From positions 23,024 through 87,023 of the forward strand of contig NZ_JBNVZV010000019.1 in NCBI RefSeq assembly GCF_050496545.1: DNA of 64,000 nucleotides. Reading direction: 5' to 3'. The DNA is from Phycicoccus avicenniae_A (lineage in GTDB: Bacteria > Actinomycetota > Actinomycetes > Actinomycetales > Dermatophilaceae). A program made the translations under genes and the position numbers. How positions within the stretch are numbered: position 1 is the first letter of the stretch; every line of letters begins with the position of its first letter. Shown piece by piece: positions 17,326 through 25,011 of the stretch. The notes beneath the pieces are model-generated. The model did not search any database and was not told the DNA's origin. It saw nothing but the letters and a program-made list of their open reading frames with translations.

Positions 17326-18438
17326 TCAGCCGCAGGTCGGCAGGCCGTCGGTGTCGCCCTTGGCGATGCCCTCGACGGCGGTGCGCGCCTCCGCGAACGT
17401 CGAGACCCTGAGCAGCGTCATGCCGTCGGGGACGTGCCCGACCGCGTCGGCGCAGTCCTGGGCCGGCGAGAGGAACCAGCGCGCACCGGCCTCGTGGGCG
17501 CCGACGAGCTTCTGCCGGATCCCGCTGATCGGGCCGACGCTGCCGTCGTCGGCGATGGTGCCGGTGCCGGCGATGCGCTGGCCCCCGGTGAGGGAGCCGG
17601 GCGTCAGCCGGTCGTAGATGGCGAGCGTGAACATCAGTCCGGCAGAGGGCCCCCCGACCTGCCCGGTGTTGAGCGTGACGTCGACGGGGAGGTCGTAGTC
17701 GGTGCGCAGGAGGATGCCGACGACGGCCCGGCCGTCGGCGTTCCCGGCCCGGACCGTGAGGGCCTTCTCGGCACCGTCGCGGCGCACGACGATGCGCACC
17801 TGCTCGCCGGGCGCGTGCTCCTGCACCGCGGCCCGGACCTCGGCGGAGTCGGTGGTGGCCGTGCCGTCGATGCTCACGACGACGTCGCCCTTCGCCAGGA
17901 TGCCGTCCGCCGGACCGCCCTTCGGCACGTCGGCCACGGTGACCGTGGTGCCCACGGTCCGCCCCAGGGCGCGCAGCGCGGTGGCGGCAGCGACGACCTG
18001 GGACTCGTTCATCATCTCGGCGTTCTCGGCCTCGACGTCCTCCTCCGAGGTGTCCTCGGGGAAGTAGTAGCGCTCGGGGGCGGTCTCGACGTCGTCGCGC
18101 AGCCAGGCCTCGGCGAGGTCGTACACCGTGACCTTGCGGCCGGGGCCGCCCTCGAAGGCGACGGTGGTGAAGTCCAGCGCCCCCTCGGTCGGGTACGTCT
18201 TCGTGCCGGAGATCGCGAGCACCGGCTTACCGTCGAGGTCGCCGAGCACGTTGGTGGCCGGCCCCGGCGAGAGGACGACGTACGGCAGCCCCACGAACGA
18301 GAGCCCGGCCGCGAGCACGACGAGGAGGAAGGTGGTGGTCAGCAGCCCGGCGGCGAGCCGTCCGGGGCGGCCGGCGGGACGGGGGTCGGCCGGCGGGACG
18401 TCCTCGTGGAGGCGCAGGCCCCCCGGGGCGCCGCTCAC
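17326..18438 (-). CDS. PDZ domain Lon-like serine protease (YlbL type)
   Basis: A membrane-anchored protease with one N-terminal membrane helix ('LLTTTFLLVVLAAGLSFVGLPYVVL'), a PDZ domain at about residues 180-260 ('GTTVTVADVPKGGPADGILAKGDVVVSIDG') and a C-terminal Lon-type catalytic domain. The Ser/Lys dyad is visible as the serine in 'GGPSAGLMFTLAIYD' and the lysine in 'GIRQKLVGAHEAGA'. The catalytic domain should face outward. The GTG at 18438 overlaps the moaE stop by 4 bp, so it is translated after moaE. The functional link to molybdopterin synthesis is unclear and probably only shared transcription. Confidence 0.92.
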   Translation of the reverse strand: MSGAPGGLRLHEDVPPADPRPAGRPGRLAAGLLTTTFLLVVLAAGLSFVGLPYVVLSPGPATNVLGDLDGKPVLAISGTKTYPTEGALDFTTVAFEGGPGRKVTVYDLAEAWLRDDVETAPERYYFPEDTSEEDVEAENAEMMNESQVVAAATALRALGRTVGTTVTVADVPKGGPADGILAKGDVVVSIDGTATTDSAEVRAAVQEHAPGEQVRIVVRRDGAEKALTVRAGNADGRAVVGILLRTDYDLPVDVTLNTGQVGGPSAGLMFTLAIYDRLTPGSLTGGQRIAGTGTIADDGSVGPISGIRQKLVGAHEAGARWFLSPAQDCADAVGHVPDGMTLLRVSTFAEARTAVEGIAKGDTDGLPTCG

Positions 18439-18869
18439 GGCAGCCCCACCCACTCGCTGGAGCCGTCGCCGAGCTGCTGGTGCTTCCAGATGGGGGTGCG
18501 GGCCTTGAGGGTGTCGATGACCGCGCGGCAGGCGTCGAAGGCCTGCCCGCGGTGCGGTGCGGCCGCGGCGACGACGACGGCGAGGTCGCCGACGGCGAGG
18601 GTGCCGGTGCGGTGGACGGCGGCGAGGCGCACGGCGTCGGAGGAGGCGAGGACCTCGTCGCAGACGGCTCGCATCGTCTCCTCCGCGGTGGGGTGCGCGG
18701 AGTACTCGAGCCCGGTCACGGAGTCGCCGTGGTCGTGGTCGCGCACGACGCCCACGAACAGGGCGACGCCCCCGCAGACGGGGTGCCGGACGGCGGCGAG
18801 CGCCTCGTCGACGGACAGCGGCTCGTCACGGACGGCGACGAGCGCGACCGCGGCGTCATCGGTGGGCAC
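18435..18869 (-). CDS. moaE: Molybdopterin synthase catalytic subunit
   Basis: MoaE is the large subunit of molybdopterin synthase, which adds two sulfurs to precursor Z using thiocarboxylated MoaD. The 144 residues show 'GGVALFVGVVRDHDHGDSVTGLEYSAHPTAEE', 'AAVHRTGTLAVGDLAVVVAAAAPHRGQAFDACRAVIDTLKARTPIWKHQ', including the conserved lysines of the active site. The GTG at 18869 is preceded by GGAGGA. No moaD lies nearby; moeZ, at 40 kb, could supply the sulfur transfer. It overlaps the downstream Lon-like protease gene and is divergent from the DUF2342 gene. Confidence 0.94.
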   Translation of the reverse strand: MPTDDAAVALVAVRDEPLSVDEALAAVRHPVCGGVALFVGVVRDHDHGDSVTGLEYSAHPTAEETMRAVCDEVLASSDAVRLAAVHRTGTLAVGDLAVVVAAAAPHRGQAFDACRAVIDTLKARTPIWKHQQLGDGSSEWVGLP

Positions 18870-18968
18870 AGGTGTTCCTCCGGGGGCGGTCACCGGAACG
18901 ATTCCCGCGCGACCGTGGTTGGGTACGACAGGACCACATCCTCTCACCCGAACCGCAGGAGACCGGCC

Positions 18969-20336
18969 GTGACCGACCACGCCGACGACGACGAGACCCC
19001 CGACCTCCCCCCGGAGCTCGAGCAGGTGCTGCGCGGCCTGACCGGCGGCGGCGAGATCGACCCGCAGCTCGCCGCGATGGTCCGCGGCATGGGCCTGGAC
19101 AAGGTCGACCCGCAGATGCTCCAGATGGTGATGGGGCAGGTGCAGGCGATGTTCGCGGCACCCGCCGGGGACACCACCGTCGACGCCGCCCTGGCCACCG
19201 ACACCGCCCGCAAGACGGTGGCCGCCGCCGGGGACGCCTTGGCCGCCGAGGCCGACAAGCGGGCCGCCGCCGAGGCGGTCCAGGTCGCCGGCCTGTGGCT
19301 CGACGCCGTCACCGACCTGTCGGCCCCGACGCTGCGCGGCACCGCGTGGAGCCGGGCCGAGTGGGTCGAGGCGACGATGCCCGTGTGGACCGGTCTCGTC
19401 GAGCCGGTCGCCGAGGGCGTCACCGACGCCGTCACCGAGGCGATGGGCCGCCAGCTCGCCGACCTCCCCGAGGGCGCGCTGCCCGAGGGCATGTCCGGGA
19501 TGCTCGACCAGGCCGGCCCGATGCTGCGCCGCATGCACGGCTCGATGTTCTCCCTCCAGCTCGGCCAGGGTGTCGGGCAGCTCGCGGGCGAGGTGGTCTC
19601 CGGGTGCGAGGTCTCGCTCCCCCTCGTCACCGCCCCCGACGTCGTGCTGATGCCCGCCGCCCTGCGCGAGCTCGCCGCCGGCCTCGAGGTCGACGAGCCG
19701 CAGGCGCGGCTGTACCTCGCGGTCCGCGAGGTCGCCCGCGTGCGGCTCTTCACGTCGGTGCCGTGGCTGTCGGCCGGGCTGCTCGCCGCGGTCCGCGACT
19801 ACGCCTCGGACATCACCATCGACACCGACGGCATCGAGGAGGCGGTCCGCTCGATCGACCCCTCCGACCCCGCTGCCGTCCAGGAGGCCCTGCAGGGGCG
19901 GCTCTTCGCGCCCACCCACTCCCCCGCGCAGGTCGCGGCGCTCGCCCGGCTCGAGACGCTGCTCGCGCTCGTCGAGGGCTGGGTCGACGTCGTCACCGAA
20001 CGTGCGGTCGCCGAGCACCTGCCCGCGGCCGGCGCCCTCGGTGAGGCCGTGCGGCGCCGCCGGGCCGCCGGCGGCCCGGCCGAGAAGGCCTTCGGCTCGC
20101 TGGTCGGCCTCGAGCTGCGGCCCCGCCGGCTGCGCGACGCCGCCAACCTGTTCCGCGCCCTCGAGGACTCCGGCGGCCCGGGCGCGCGCGACGGCGCCTG
20201 GCGCCACCCCGACCTCGCGCCCTCGACGGCCGACCTCGACGACCCGCTGGGCTACGTCGAGCGCACCGCCGAGCCGGCCCGCGACGACCTGGACGCCGAG
20301 CTCGACGCGCTGCTGCGCGACGAGGGAGAGCGGTGA
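18969..20336 (+). CDS. DUF2342 zincin-like protein
   Basis: A 455-residue protein of the DUF2342 family, which databases call zinc-dependent metalloprotease or F420-biosynthesis-associated. 'LYLAVREVARVRLFTSVPWLSAGLLAAVRDYA' is the segment holding the predicted metal helix. In homologues that I remember, the helix reads REAAH-x-RLF, but here the His position is Arg and no HExxH motif is present anywhere, so metalloprotease activity is doubtful. The GTG at 18969 has AGGAG upstream. The protein has no signal peptide. Its stop overlaps the Nudix gene start by 4 bp. It is divergent from moaE. Confidence 0.88.
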   Translation: MTDHADDDETPDLPPELEQVLRGLTGGGEIDPQLAAMVRGMGLDKVDPQMLQMVMGQVQAMFAAPAGDTTVDAALATDTARKTVAAAGDALAAEADKRAAAEAVQVAGLWLDAVTDLSAPTLRGTAWSRAEWVEATMPVWTGLVEPVAEGVTDAVTEAMGRQLADLPEGALPEGMSGMLDQAGPMLRRMHGSMFSLQLGQGVGQLAGEVVSGCEVSLPLVTAPDVVLMPAALRELAAGLEVDEPQARLYLAVREVARVRLFTSVPWLSAGLLAAVRDYASDITIDTDGIEEAVRSIDPSDPAAVQEALQGRLFAPTHSPAQVAALARLETLLALVEGWVDVVTERAVAEHLPAAGALGEAVRRRRAAGGPAEKAFGSLVGLELRPRRLRDAANLFRALEDSGGPGARDGAWRHPDLAPSTADLDDPLGYVERTAEPARDDLDAELDALLRDEGER

Positions 20337-20914
20337 CCCGGGCAGCCGAGGTCGCCCGCTCCTTCGCCCACCTGCACGCCGACGCCGCCCGCGTCCTCGG
20401 CGCCTGGAGCGCGCCCGACGCCGGTCAGGAGCAGCTGCGTCGCGCCTACCTGTCCTTCCTCGCCTCCCACCCCGAGGGCGTGGCCAAGGCCGGCCCGCCC
20501 GAGCACCTCACCGCCTCGTGCCTCGTGCTCGACACCGCGGGCGAGCGCGTGCTGCTGACCCACCACCGCCGCGCCCGCCAGTGGTTCCAGTTCGGCGGGC
20601 ACCTCGAGGTCGGCGACACCTCGCTGTGGGCCGCGGCCCGCCGTGAGGGGCGCGAGGAGTCCGGCATCGCCGGGCTCGAGCCGCTGCCCGACCCGGTCCA
20701 GCTCGACCGGCACGTCCTCGACGGCGACTTCGGCCACTGCCGCGAGCACCTCGACGTGCGCTTCGCCGCGGTCGCGCCGGAGGGTGCCGAGCCGGTGACG
20801 AGCGAGGAGTCGCTCGACGTGCGCTGGTGGCCCGTGGACGCGCTGCCCGAGGGGACCCGGGCCGAGCTCTCACCCCTCGTCGAGCTCGCCCGCCGGGCCC
20901 TCGGGCTCCTCTGA
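20333..20914 (+). CDS. Nudix hydrolase
   Basis: A 193-residue Nudix-fold enzyme; these hydrolyse nucleoside diphosphates linked to another group. The Nudix box 'GGHLEVGDTSLWAAARREGREESGIAG' is present, with the Mg-binding REGREE core. The N-terminal 60 residues are helical. The exact substrate cannot be read from the sequence. The GTG start overlaps the DUF2342 stop by 4 bp, so the two are one operon. The 3' end overlaps the converging M48-like gene by 45 bp, which is real coding overlap in opposite directions. Confidence 0.92.
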   Translation: MTRAAEVARSFAHLHADAARVLGAWSAPDAGQEQLRRAYLSFLASHPEGVAKAGPPEHLTASCLVLDTAGERVLLTHHRRARQWFQFGGHLEVGDTSLWAAARREGREESGIAGLEPLPDPVQLDRHVLDGDFGHCREHLDVRFAAVAPEGAEPVTSEESLDVRWWPVDALPEGTRAELSPLVELARRALGLL

Positions 20915-21418
20915 GGTCGGCATCCCCGACGCGTGCGCCAGCCCGTCGAGGAACCCCCGCGAGCGCTCGAGGCGCGGGTAGGAGGCCAGCAGCCGCCAGA
21001 ACGCCGGGCCGTGGCCGCTGACGAGCAGGTGCGCGAGCTCGTGGAGGAGCACGTAGTCCAGGACGTGCTCGGGGACCTCGCGCAGCCGGTCCGAGACCCG
21101 GATCGTGCCCTCGGCGGGGGTGCAGGAGGCCCAGCGCTTGTCCATCGTCGAGACCCACCGGACGCTCTGCGGGCGCGCGTGCCCGCCGAGGTAGCGGGTG
21201 GAGAGCCGGGCGGCGCGTGCGGCCAGGGCCTCGTCGCTGACCGGGCGGCGCCGCTCGCCGCGCTCGAGGCTGGCGAGCATCCGGTCCACCCAGCGGGCCT
21301 CCTCGGCGGCCGAGAAGGAGGCGGGGATGAGCACGACGGTGCGCCCGCCGTCCCGGTAGGCGCTCACCGTGCGGCGGCGTCTGCGGCTGCGGCGGACCTC
21401 CACGTCCGGCCGTCCCAC
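20870..21418 (-). CDS. YgjP/M48-like zinc metallopeptidase domain protein
   Basis: A 182-residue protein with the zinc motif 'VLLHELAHLLVSGHGPAFWRLL', matching the YgjP-like (DUF45) HExxH-(8-12)-H family. Upstream of it are 'RWASCTPAEGTIRVSDRLREVPEHVLDYV', also typical. The basic N-terminus 'VRRSRRRRRT' is common in actinobacterial members. No signal peptide is visible, so it should be cytoplasmic. The substrate is unknown. The GTG at 21418 is the first start in frame. Its 3' end overlaps the Nudix gene on the other strand; upstream it diverges from the DUF5679 gene across 199 bp. Confidence 0.9.
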   Translation of the reverse strand: MGRPDVEVRRSRRRRRTVSAYRDGGRTVVLIPASFSAAEEARWVDRMLASLERGERRRPVSDEALAARAARLSTRYLGGHARPQSVRWVSTMDKRWASCTPAEGTIRVSDRLREVPEHVLDYVLLHELAHLLVSGHGPAFWRLLASYPRLERSRGFLDGLAHASGMPTSEEPEGPAGELDEG

Positions 21419-21617
21419 ACCCCGACTCTAGGCCCTCCGGGACGGATGTGACCCGTGGTTCGGGTGGGGCGCGCTGGGCGAGGATTCCCGCGTGCGCCCG
21501 CGTGGCCACGGGCCGCTGACCTGCGGCGTGGCTAGGGTGTGAGCGTCCAGACCGCCTCCGGGCGGCACCTCTTTCCGGCACCCGGGACCCCCGACGCCGG
21601 CGACAAGGAGAGCGTCG

Positions 21618-21779
21618 ATGGCTGACGAGACCTACAAGGGCGAGTTCTACTGCGTCAAGTGCAAGGAGAAGCGCGAGGCCGAGGGGAAGGTCGTCGTCTC
21701 CGAGAACGGGCGCCGCATGGCCAAGGGCCAGTGCCCCGTCTGCGGCACGAACCTCAACCGCATCCTCGGGAAGGCCTGA
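21618..21779 (+). CDS. DUF5679 small zinc-ribbon protein
   Basis: A 53-residue protein starting 'MADETYKGEFYCVKCKEKREA', with two CxxC pairs ('CVKC' and 'CPVC') that should hold one zinc, and a tail 'GTNLNRILGKA'. It resembles a small subset of topoisomerase- or ribosomal-type zinc ribbons and is conserved across actinobacteria; its function is unknown to me. AAGGAG lies 7 bases before the ATG. A perfect hairpin follows 14 bp after the stop, so it is a single-gene transcript. Confidence 0.9.
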   Translation: MADETYKGEFYCVKCKEKREAEGKVVVSENGRRMAKGQCPVCGTNLNRILGKA

Positions 21780-21793
21780 GCCCCCGAGCGGCA

Positions 21794-21832
21794 GCGGACG
21801 GCCCCGGACCCTCGTGGTCCGGGGCCGTCCGC
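21794..21832 (+). terminator. Perfect 17-bp hairpin after DUF5679 gene
   Basis: Stem 21794-21810 pairs perfectly with 21816-21832 around a 5-nt loop (CTCGT). It begins 14 bp after the stop codon. There is no T-run, but stem length and position make it a convincing intrinsic-type terminator for this GC class. Confidence 0.85.
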
Positions 21833-21854
21833 GCGTCCGGGGCGTGATGGGTTT

Positions 21855-21948
21855 CCGCGTCGTCACGGTGATGACACGGAAAGTCATCGAGGACGGGGAT
21901 GCATCCCCGTCACCAGCCAGCTTCCGCGCCACCACGGTGACGGCGCGG
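21855..21948. repeat. 94-bp symmetric inverted-repeat element with a perfect 20-bp centre
   Basis: Two 25-nt arms (21855-21879 and 21924-21948), each itself a near-palindrome around CACGGTGA, lie at equal distance from a perfect 20-nt palindrome at 21892-21911 (GACGGGGATG and its complement). The midpoint of the arms, 21901.5, is exactly the centre of the palindrome. Arm one and the reverse complement of arm two match at 22 of 27 positions, and most differences would still form G-U pairs in one RNA strand. It lies between a terminator and the next gene, 98 bp before its start. It could be a small mobile repeat, an RNA structure or an operator. Confidence 0.7.
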
Positions 21949-22045
21949 TCGTCCGGGCACCCGCGCGCCCGGGGGCTGTGGACGACGGCCGCGCGGGCGG
22001 CGGCCTCGGGGGCAGGATGACCCGCAGCCGAGCGAGGAGGCACGG

Positions 22046-22594
22046 GTGGACACGGTGCGCGGACCGGTGGTGGTCGACGGGTGGGGCCGGCTCGCCGACG
22101 AGGTCGGCGCCCAGCTGCGCCGCTGCCGGGTGCCGCTGCGGACCGGGGCCCACGCCGCCGATGCCGCCGAGCTCGCCCTGGCCGGTGGCGAGCAGGGGCC
22201 CTCGGTCGTCCTGCTCGTCTGCGAGGACCGCCGTCCGGCGTGGCTGACGGCTCCCTCGCTCGGCGCCCCCTGGCACGCCGCCCGCGTCCCGGTCCTCCCG
22301 GTGACCGGCGGCGACGGCACCGTCGTCGTCGGCCCGCTGGTGGTGCCGCACCGCACGCCCTGCCTCGCCTGCGTCGGGTCCGGCGTGCCACCGCCGGGCC
22401 CACGCACGGCCGACCCCTCGGCGGTGGTCCTCGCCTCGGCGGTCGCGGCCGTCACCGTCCTCGCGGCGCTCGCGGGCGACCTCTCGCTGGGCGCCGTCTC
22501 CACCGAGGTCGGCCCCGGGGCCACGACGGTCCTGCACAGGGTCTGGACCTCCCGTCCCGGGTGCGGGTGCGCGTCGGTGAGAATGGCGGGGTGA
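22046..22594 (+). CDS. ThiF/TOMM cyclodehydratase-like short protein
   Basis: A 182-residue protein I place with the leader-binding or ThiF-like part of TOMM (azole-peptide) cyclodehydratases. The basis is 'VVVGPLVVPHRTPCLACVGSG', which matches their 'GPLV-PG-TPCL-C' zinc motif, and a final 'GCGC' that could supply the other two zinc ligands. The ATP-binding GxGxxG of true E1-like enzymes is not present. No precursor peptide, YcaO or dehydrogenase is nearby, so a toxin pathway is unlikely. GAGGAGG precedes the GTG start. The stop overlaps the ABC1 kinase start by 4 bp, suggesting the two work together or are at least co-expressed. Function unknown. Confidence 0.75.
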   Translation: MDTVRGPVVVDGWGRLADEVGAQLRRCRVPLRTGAHAADAAELALAGGEQGPSVVLLVCEDRRPAWLTAPSLGAPWHAARVPVLPVTGGDGTVVVGPLVVPHRTPCLACVGSGVPPPGPRTADPSAVVLASAVAAVTVLAALAGDLSLGAVSTEVGPGATTVLHRVWTSRPGCGCASVRMAG

Positions 22595-23943
22595 GCGAGC
22601 GCGAACGAGACATCCCCGGGTCCTCGATCGCGCGCGCGGCCCGGCTCGCCGGCCTGCCCCTGGGGCACGCCGGACGCGCGGCGCTCGGGGTCGGCAAGCG
22701 GGTCGGCGGCAAGCCCGCCGAGGCCGTCGCCGCCGAGCTCCAGGCCCGCACCGCCGAGCAGCTGTTCTCCGTCCTCGGCCAGCTCAAGGGCGGGGCGATG
22801 AAGTTCGGGCAGGCCCTGTCGGTCATGGAGGCCGCGATGCCCGAGGACCTCGCGGGCCCCTACCGGGCGACGCTGACGCGCCTCCAGGAGTCCGGCCCGC
22901 CGATGGGCGCCGACCGGGTGCACGCCATCCTCGCCGAGGAGCTCGGGCCGCGCTGGGCCAGCACCAAGCTCGTCGAGTTCGACGACGTCCCGGCCGCGGC
23001 GGCGTCCATCGGGCAGGTCCACCGGGGCGTGTGGCGCGACGGGCGCGAGGTCGCCGTGAAGATCCAGTACCCCGGGGCGGGCAAGGCGCTGCTCTCCGAC
23101 CTCGCCCAGATCTCGCGGGTGGCCCGGATGGCCGGCTCGCTGGTGCCCGGCATCGACGTCAAGCCGATCATGGACGAGCTGCGGGCGCGGATGTCCGAGG
23201 AGCTCGACTACTCCCTCGAGGCCCGCCACCAGCGGCACTTCGCCCGCGCCTTCCGCGACGACGAGGACGTGCTCGTGCCCGACGTCCTCGTCGAGTCCCC
23301 GCAGGTGCTCGTCAGCGAGTGGGTCGAGGGCACGCCGCTGGCGCGGATCATCGCCGACGGCACCCAGGAGCAGCGCGACGAGGCCGCCTCGCTCTACCTC
23401 GAGTTCCAGCTCCGCGCGCCCACCCGGGCCCGGCTCCTCCACGCCGACCCGCACCCCGGCAACTTCCGCATCACGCCGGACGGCCGGCTCGGCGTCCTCG
23501 ACTTCGGCGCGGTCAACCGCCTCCCCGGCGGCATGCCGCCGGAGATGGGCGGCATCCTCACGAACGCCCTGGCCGGCGACGGCGAGGGGCTGGTCCGGGT
23601 GCTGCGCCGCGCCGGGTTCATCCGGCCGGGCATCGAGATCGACCCCGAGGGGCTCGTCGAGTACCTCCAGCCGCTCGTCGAGCCGATCCTCCACGAGCAG
23701 TTCACCCCGACCCGCGCCTGGCTGCGCGGGGCCGCCGCCCAGATCCAGGACCCACGCCGCCCGCAGTTCCTCATCGGCCTCAAGCTCAACCTGCCGCCCG
23801 AGTACCTGCTCATCCACCGGGTGTGGCTCGGCGGCATCGGCGTCCTCAGCCAGGTCGGCGGCACCGTGCCGCTGCGCGAGATGGTCTGCGCCTACCTCCC
23901 CGGCGTCGACGAGTCGCGCATCCCACCGGACCCCAGCGCCTGA
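22591..23943 (+). CDS. ABC1/UbiB-family atypical kinase
   Basis: A 450-residue ADCK/UbiB-type atypical kinase. The family signature KxGQ is 'MKFGQALSVMEAAMPEDL', followed by the Ala-rich nucleotide loop 'PAAAASIGQVHRG', the catalytic Lys in 'VAVKIQYPG', 'EELDYSLEA', the catalytic 'LHADPHPGNFRI' and the metal-binding 'VLDFGAVNR'. Relatives support isoprenoid quinone synthesis; in an actinobacterium the quinone would be menaquinone, so the target is open. It starts with GTG inside the end of the ThiF-like gene (4-bp overlap). Its stop is 1 bp away from the converging small zinc-ribbon gene. Confidence 0.94.
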   Translation: MSERERDIPGSSIARAARLAGLPLGHAGRAALGVGKRVGGKPAEAVAAELQARTAEQLFSVLGQLKGGAMKFGQALSVMEAAMPEDLAGPYRATLTRLQESGPPMGADRVHAILAEELGPRWASTKLVEFDDVPAAAASIGQVHRGVWRDGREVAVKIQYPGAGKALLSDLAQISRVARMAGSLVPGIDVKPIMDELRARMSEELDYSLEARHQRHFARAFRDDEDVLVPDVLVESPQVLVSEWVEGTPLARIIADGTQEQRDEAASLYLEFQLRAPTRARLLHADPHPGNFRITPDGRLGVLDFGAVNRLPGGMPPEMGGILTNALAGDGEGLVRVLRRAGFIRPGIEIDPEGLVEYLQPLVEPILHEQFTPTRAWLRGAAAQIQDPRRPQFLIGLKLNLPPEYLLIHRVWLGGIGVLSQVGGTVPLREMVCAYLPGVDESRIPPDPSA

Positions 23944-23944
23944 G

Positions 23945-24142
23945 TCACCACCACGCGGAGTCGAGCTTGCCCTCGATGCTGCGCAAGTGCCGGCGGCTGC
24001 ACGCGGCGCAGGTCCAGACCTCGCGCCCGTTCTCGGTGCCGCGGCTCCAGGTGAGCGCAGCGGTGGCCGCCTCCTCGGGGGTCGGGGTGGCGCCGCAGGT
24101 GGCGCAGACCATCGCCGCGTCGGCGGCGGGCGCCCCGGGCAT
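23945..24142 (-). CDS. Small double-CxxC zinc-ribbon protein
   Basis: A 65-residue protein with 'MVCATCGATP' and 'WTCAACSRRHLRSIEGKLDSAWW'. The two CxxC pairs suggest a zinc ribbon and the ending 'RxIEGKLDSAWW' is one I know from short conserved actinobacterial proteins of unknown role. The ATG at 24142 lies 2 bp after the HhH-GPD stop, fitting translational coupling; the ATG at 24112 (55 residues) begins closer to homologues and could equally be used. Confidence 0.75.
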   Translation of the reverse strand: MPGAPAADAAMVCATCGATPTPEEAATAALTWSRGTENGREVWTCAACSRRHLRSIEGKLDSAWW

Positions 24143-24144
24143 CC

Positions 24145-24717
24145 TCAGGCCTTGGCCTTCGCGGCGGCCTTGGCCGACTTCTTGAAGTCGCGGACCTTCT
24201 GCAGCGAGTCGGGGTCGACGACGTCGGCGACGCTGCGGAAGGACCCCTCCTCGGCGTAGGCGCCGCACGCCTCCTGCCAGCCCTCGGGCCGCACGCCGAG
24301 CTGCTTGCCGAGCAGGGCGGCGAAGATGCGCGCCTTCTGGTCGCCGAACCCGGGGAGCGCCTTGAGCCGGGCGACGAGCTCGCGGCCGCTCGTGGCCGTG
24401 GTCCAGAGCCGGCTCGCGTCGCCGTCGTACTCGTCGCGGACGACGACGGCCAGGGCCTGGATGCGCCCGGCCATCGAGCGGCCGTAGCGGTGGACGGCGG
24501 GCGGGGTGGCGCACAGGTCGGCGAACGCCTCGGGGTCGGCGTCGGCGACGGCCGAGGGGTCGAGGGTGCCGAAGCGCTCGAGGACCTTGGCCGGCCCGGC
24601 GAAGGCCCGCTCCATCGGGAACTGCTGGTCCAGGAGCATGCCGGTGAGGAGCGCGAACGGGTCCTCGGAGAGCACCTGGTCGGCGGCGGGGTCCTGGGCG
24701 ATCGTCAGCGCGGCCAT
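24145..24717 (-). CDS. HhH-GPD superfamily base excision repair protein
   Basis: A 190-residue protein of the small actinobacterial HhH-GPD family (TIGR03252 type). 'DPFALLTGMLLDQQFPMERAFAGP' opens the alpha-helical glycosylase fold and 'LPGFGDQKARIFAALLGKQLGV' is the helix-hairpin-helix. The C-terminus is Lys/Ala rich ('KKSAKAAAKAKA'), possibly for DNA contact. The catalytic Asp after the hairpin that true MutY/Nth enzymes have is not clear, so activity is inferred only from the fold. The ATG at 24717 gives 'MAALTIAQDPAADQVLSEDP', the usual start. It is followed by the zinc-ribbon gene 2 bp on. Confidence 0.88.
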   Translation of the reverse strand: MAALTIAQDPAADQVLSEDPFALLTGMLLDQQFPMERAFAGPAKVLERFGTLDPSAVADADPEAFADLCATPPAVHRYGRSMAGRIQALAVVVRDEYDGDASRLWTTATSGRELVARLKALPGFGDQKARIFAALLGKQLGVRPEGWQEACGAYAEEGSFRSVADVVDPDSLQKVRDFKKSAKAAAKAKA

Positions 24718-24787
24718 GGGGCCAGCGTAGCCAGCACGCTCGCGGCGACGGCGCGCCAGAAGTCCCGCTCGCGCAGGGGTGGAACGG

Positions 24788-24820
24788 GCACCGCCCCCGA
24801 CGCGGTGTCGGGGGCGGTGC
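24788..24820 (-). terminator. Perfect hairpin ending the whiB7 transcript
   Basis: A perfect 14-bp stem (24788-24801 with 24807-24820) with a 5-nt loop lies 19 bp after the stop of the small basic ORF behind whiB7. It separates the whiB7 unit from the HhH-GPD operon on the same strand. Confidence 0.8.
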
Positions 24821-24838
24821 GCTCTGCGGGCCGCACGC

Positions 24839-24970
24839 TCATCGGACGATGGCGTGGACGACCGCGCGCATCTGCTCGCGGTTGGCCGCCTCGCGCTCCC
24901 GACGCTGCGCCTCGTGGACGCTGCGCTGGTGCACGACGCGACGGACGCGCTGCATCCGGCGGTGGTACAT
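24839..24970 (-). CDS. Small basic protein downstream of whiB7
   Basis: A 43-residue arginine-rich ORF ('MYHRRMQRVRRVVHQRSVHEAQ...'), predicted to be one long amphipathic helix. AGGAG stands 8 bases before the ATG. It begins 41 bp after the whiB7 stop and ends before a perfect terminator hairpin, so it is very probably on the whiB7 transcript. I do not recognise it. It might bind nucleic acid or ribosome given its charge (inference). Confidence 0.6.
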   Translation of the reverse strand: MYHRRMQRVRRVVHQRSVHEAQRREREAANREQMRAVVHAIVR

Positions 24971-25011
24971 GTCGTTCTCCTGTCGTGTGTTCTGGTGTGT
25001 CGCAACGCCGC

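Noticed and set aside
22046..22594. Part of an azole-modified peptide (TOMM) biosynthesis cluster
   Set aside because: No YcaO, dehydrogenase or precursor peptide is near; the context is housekeeping.
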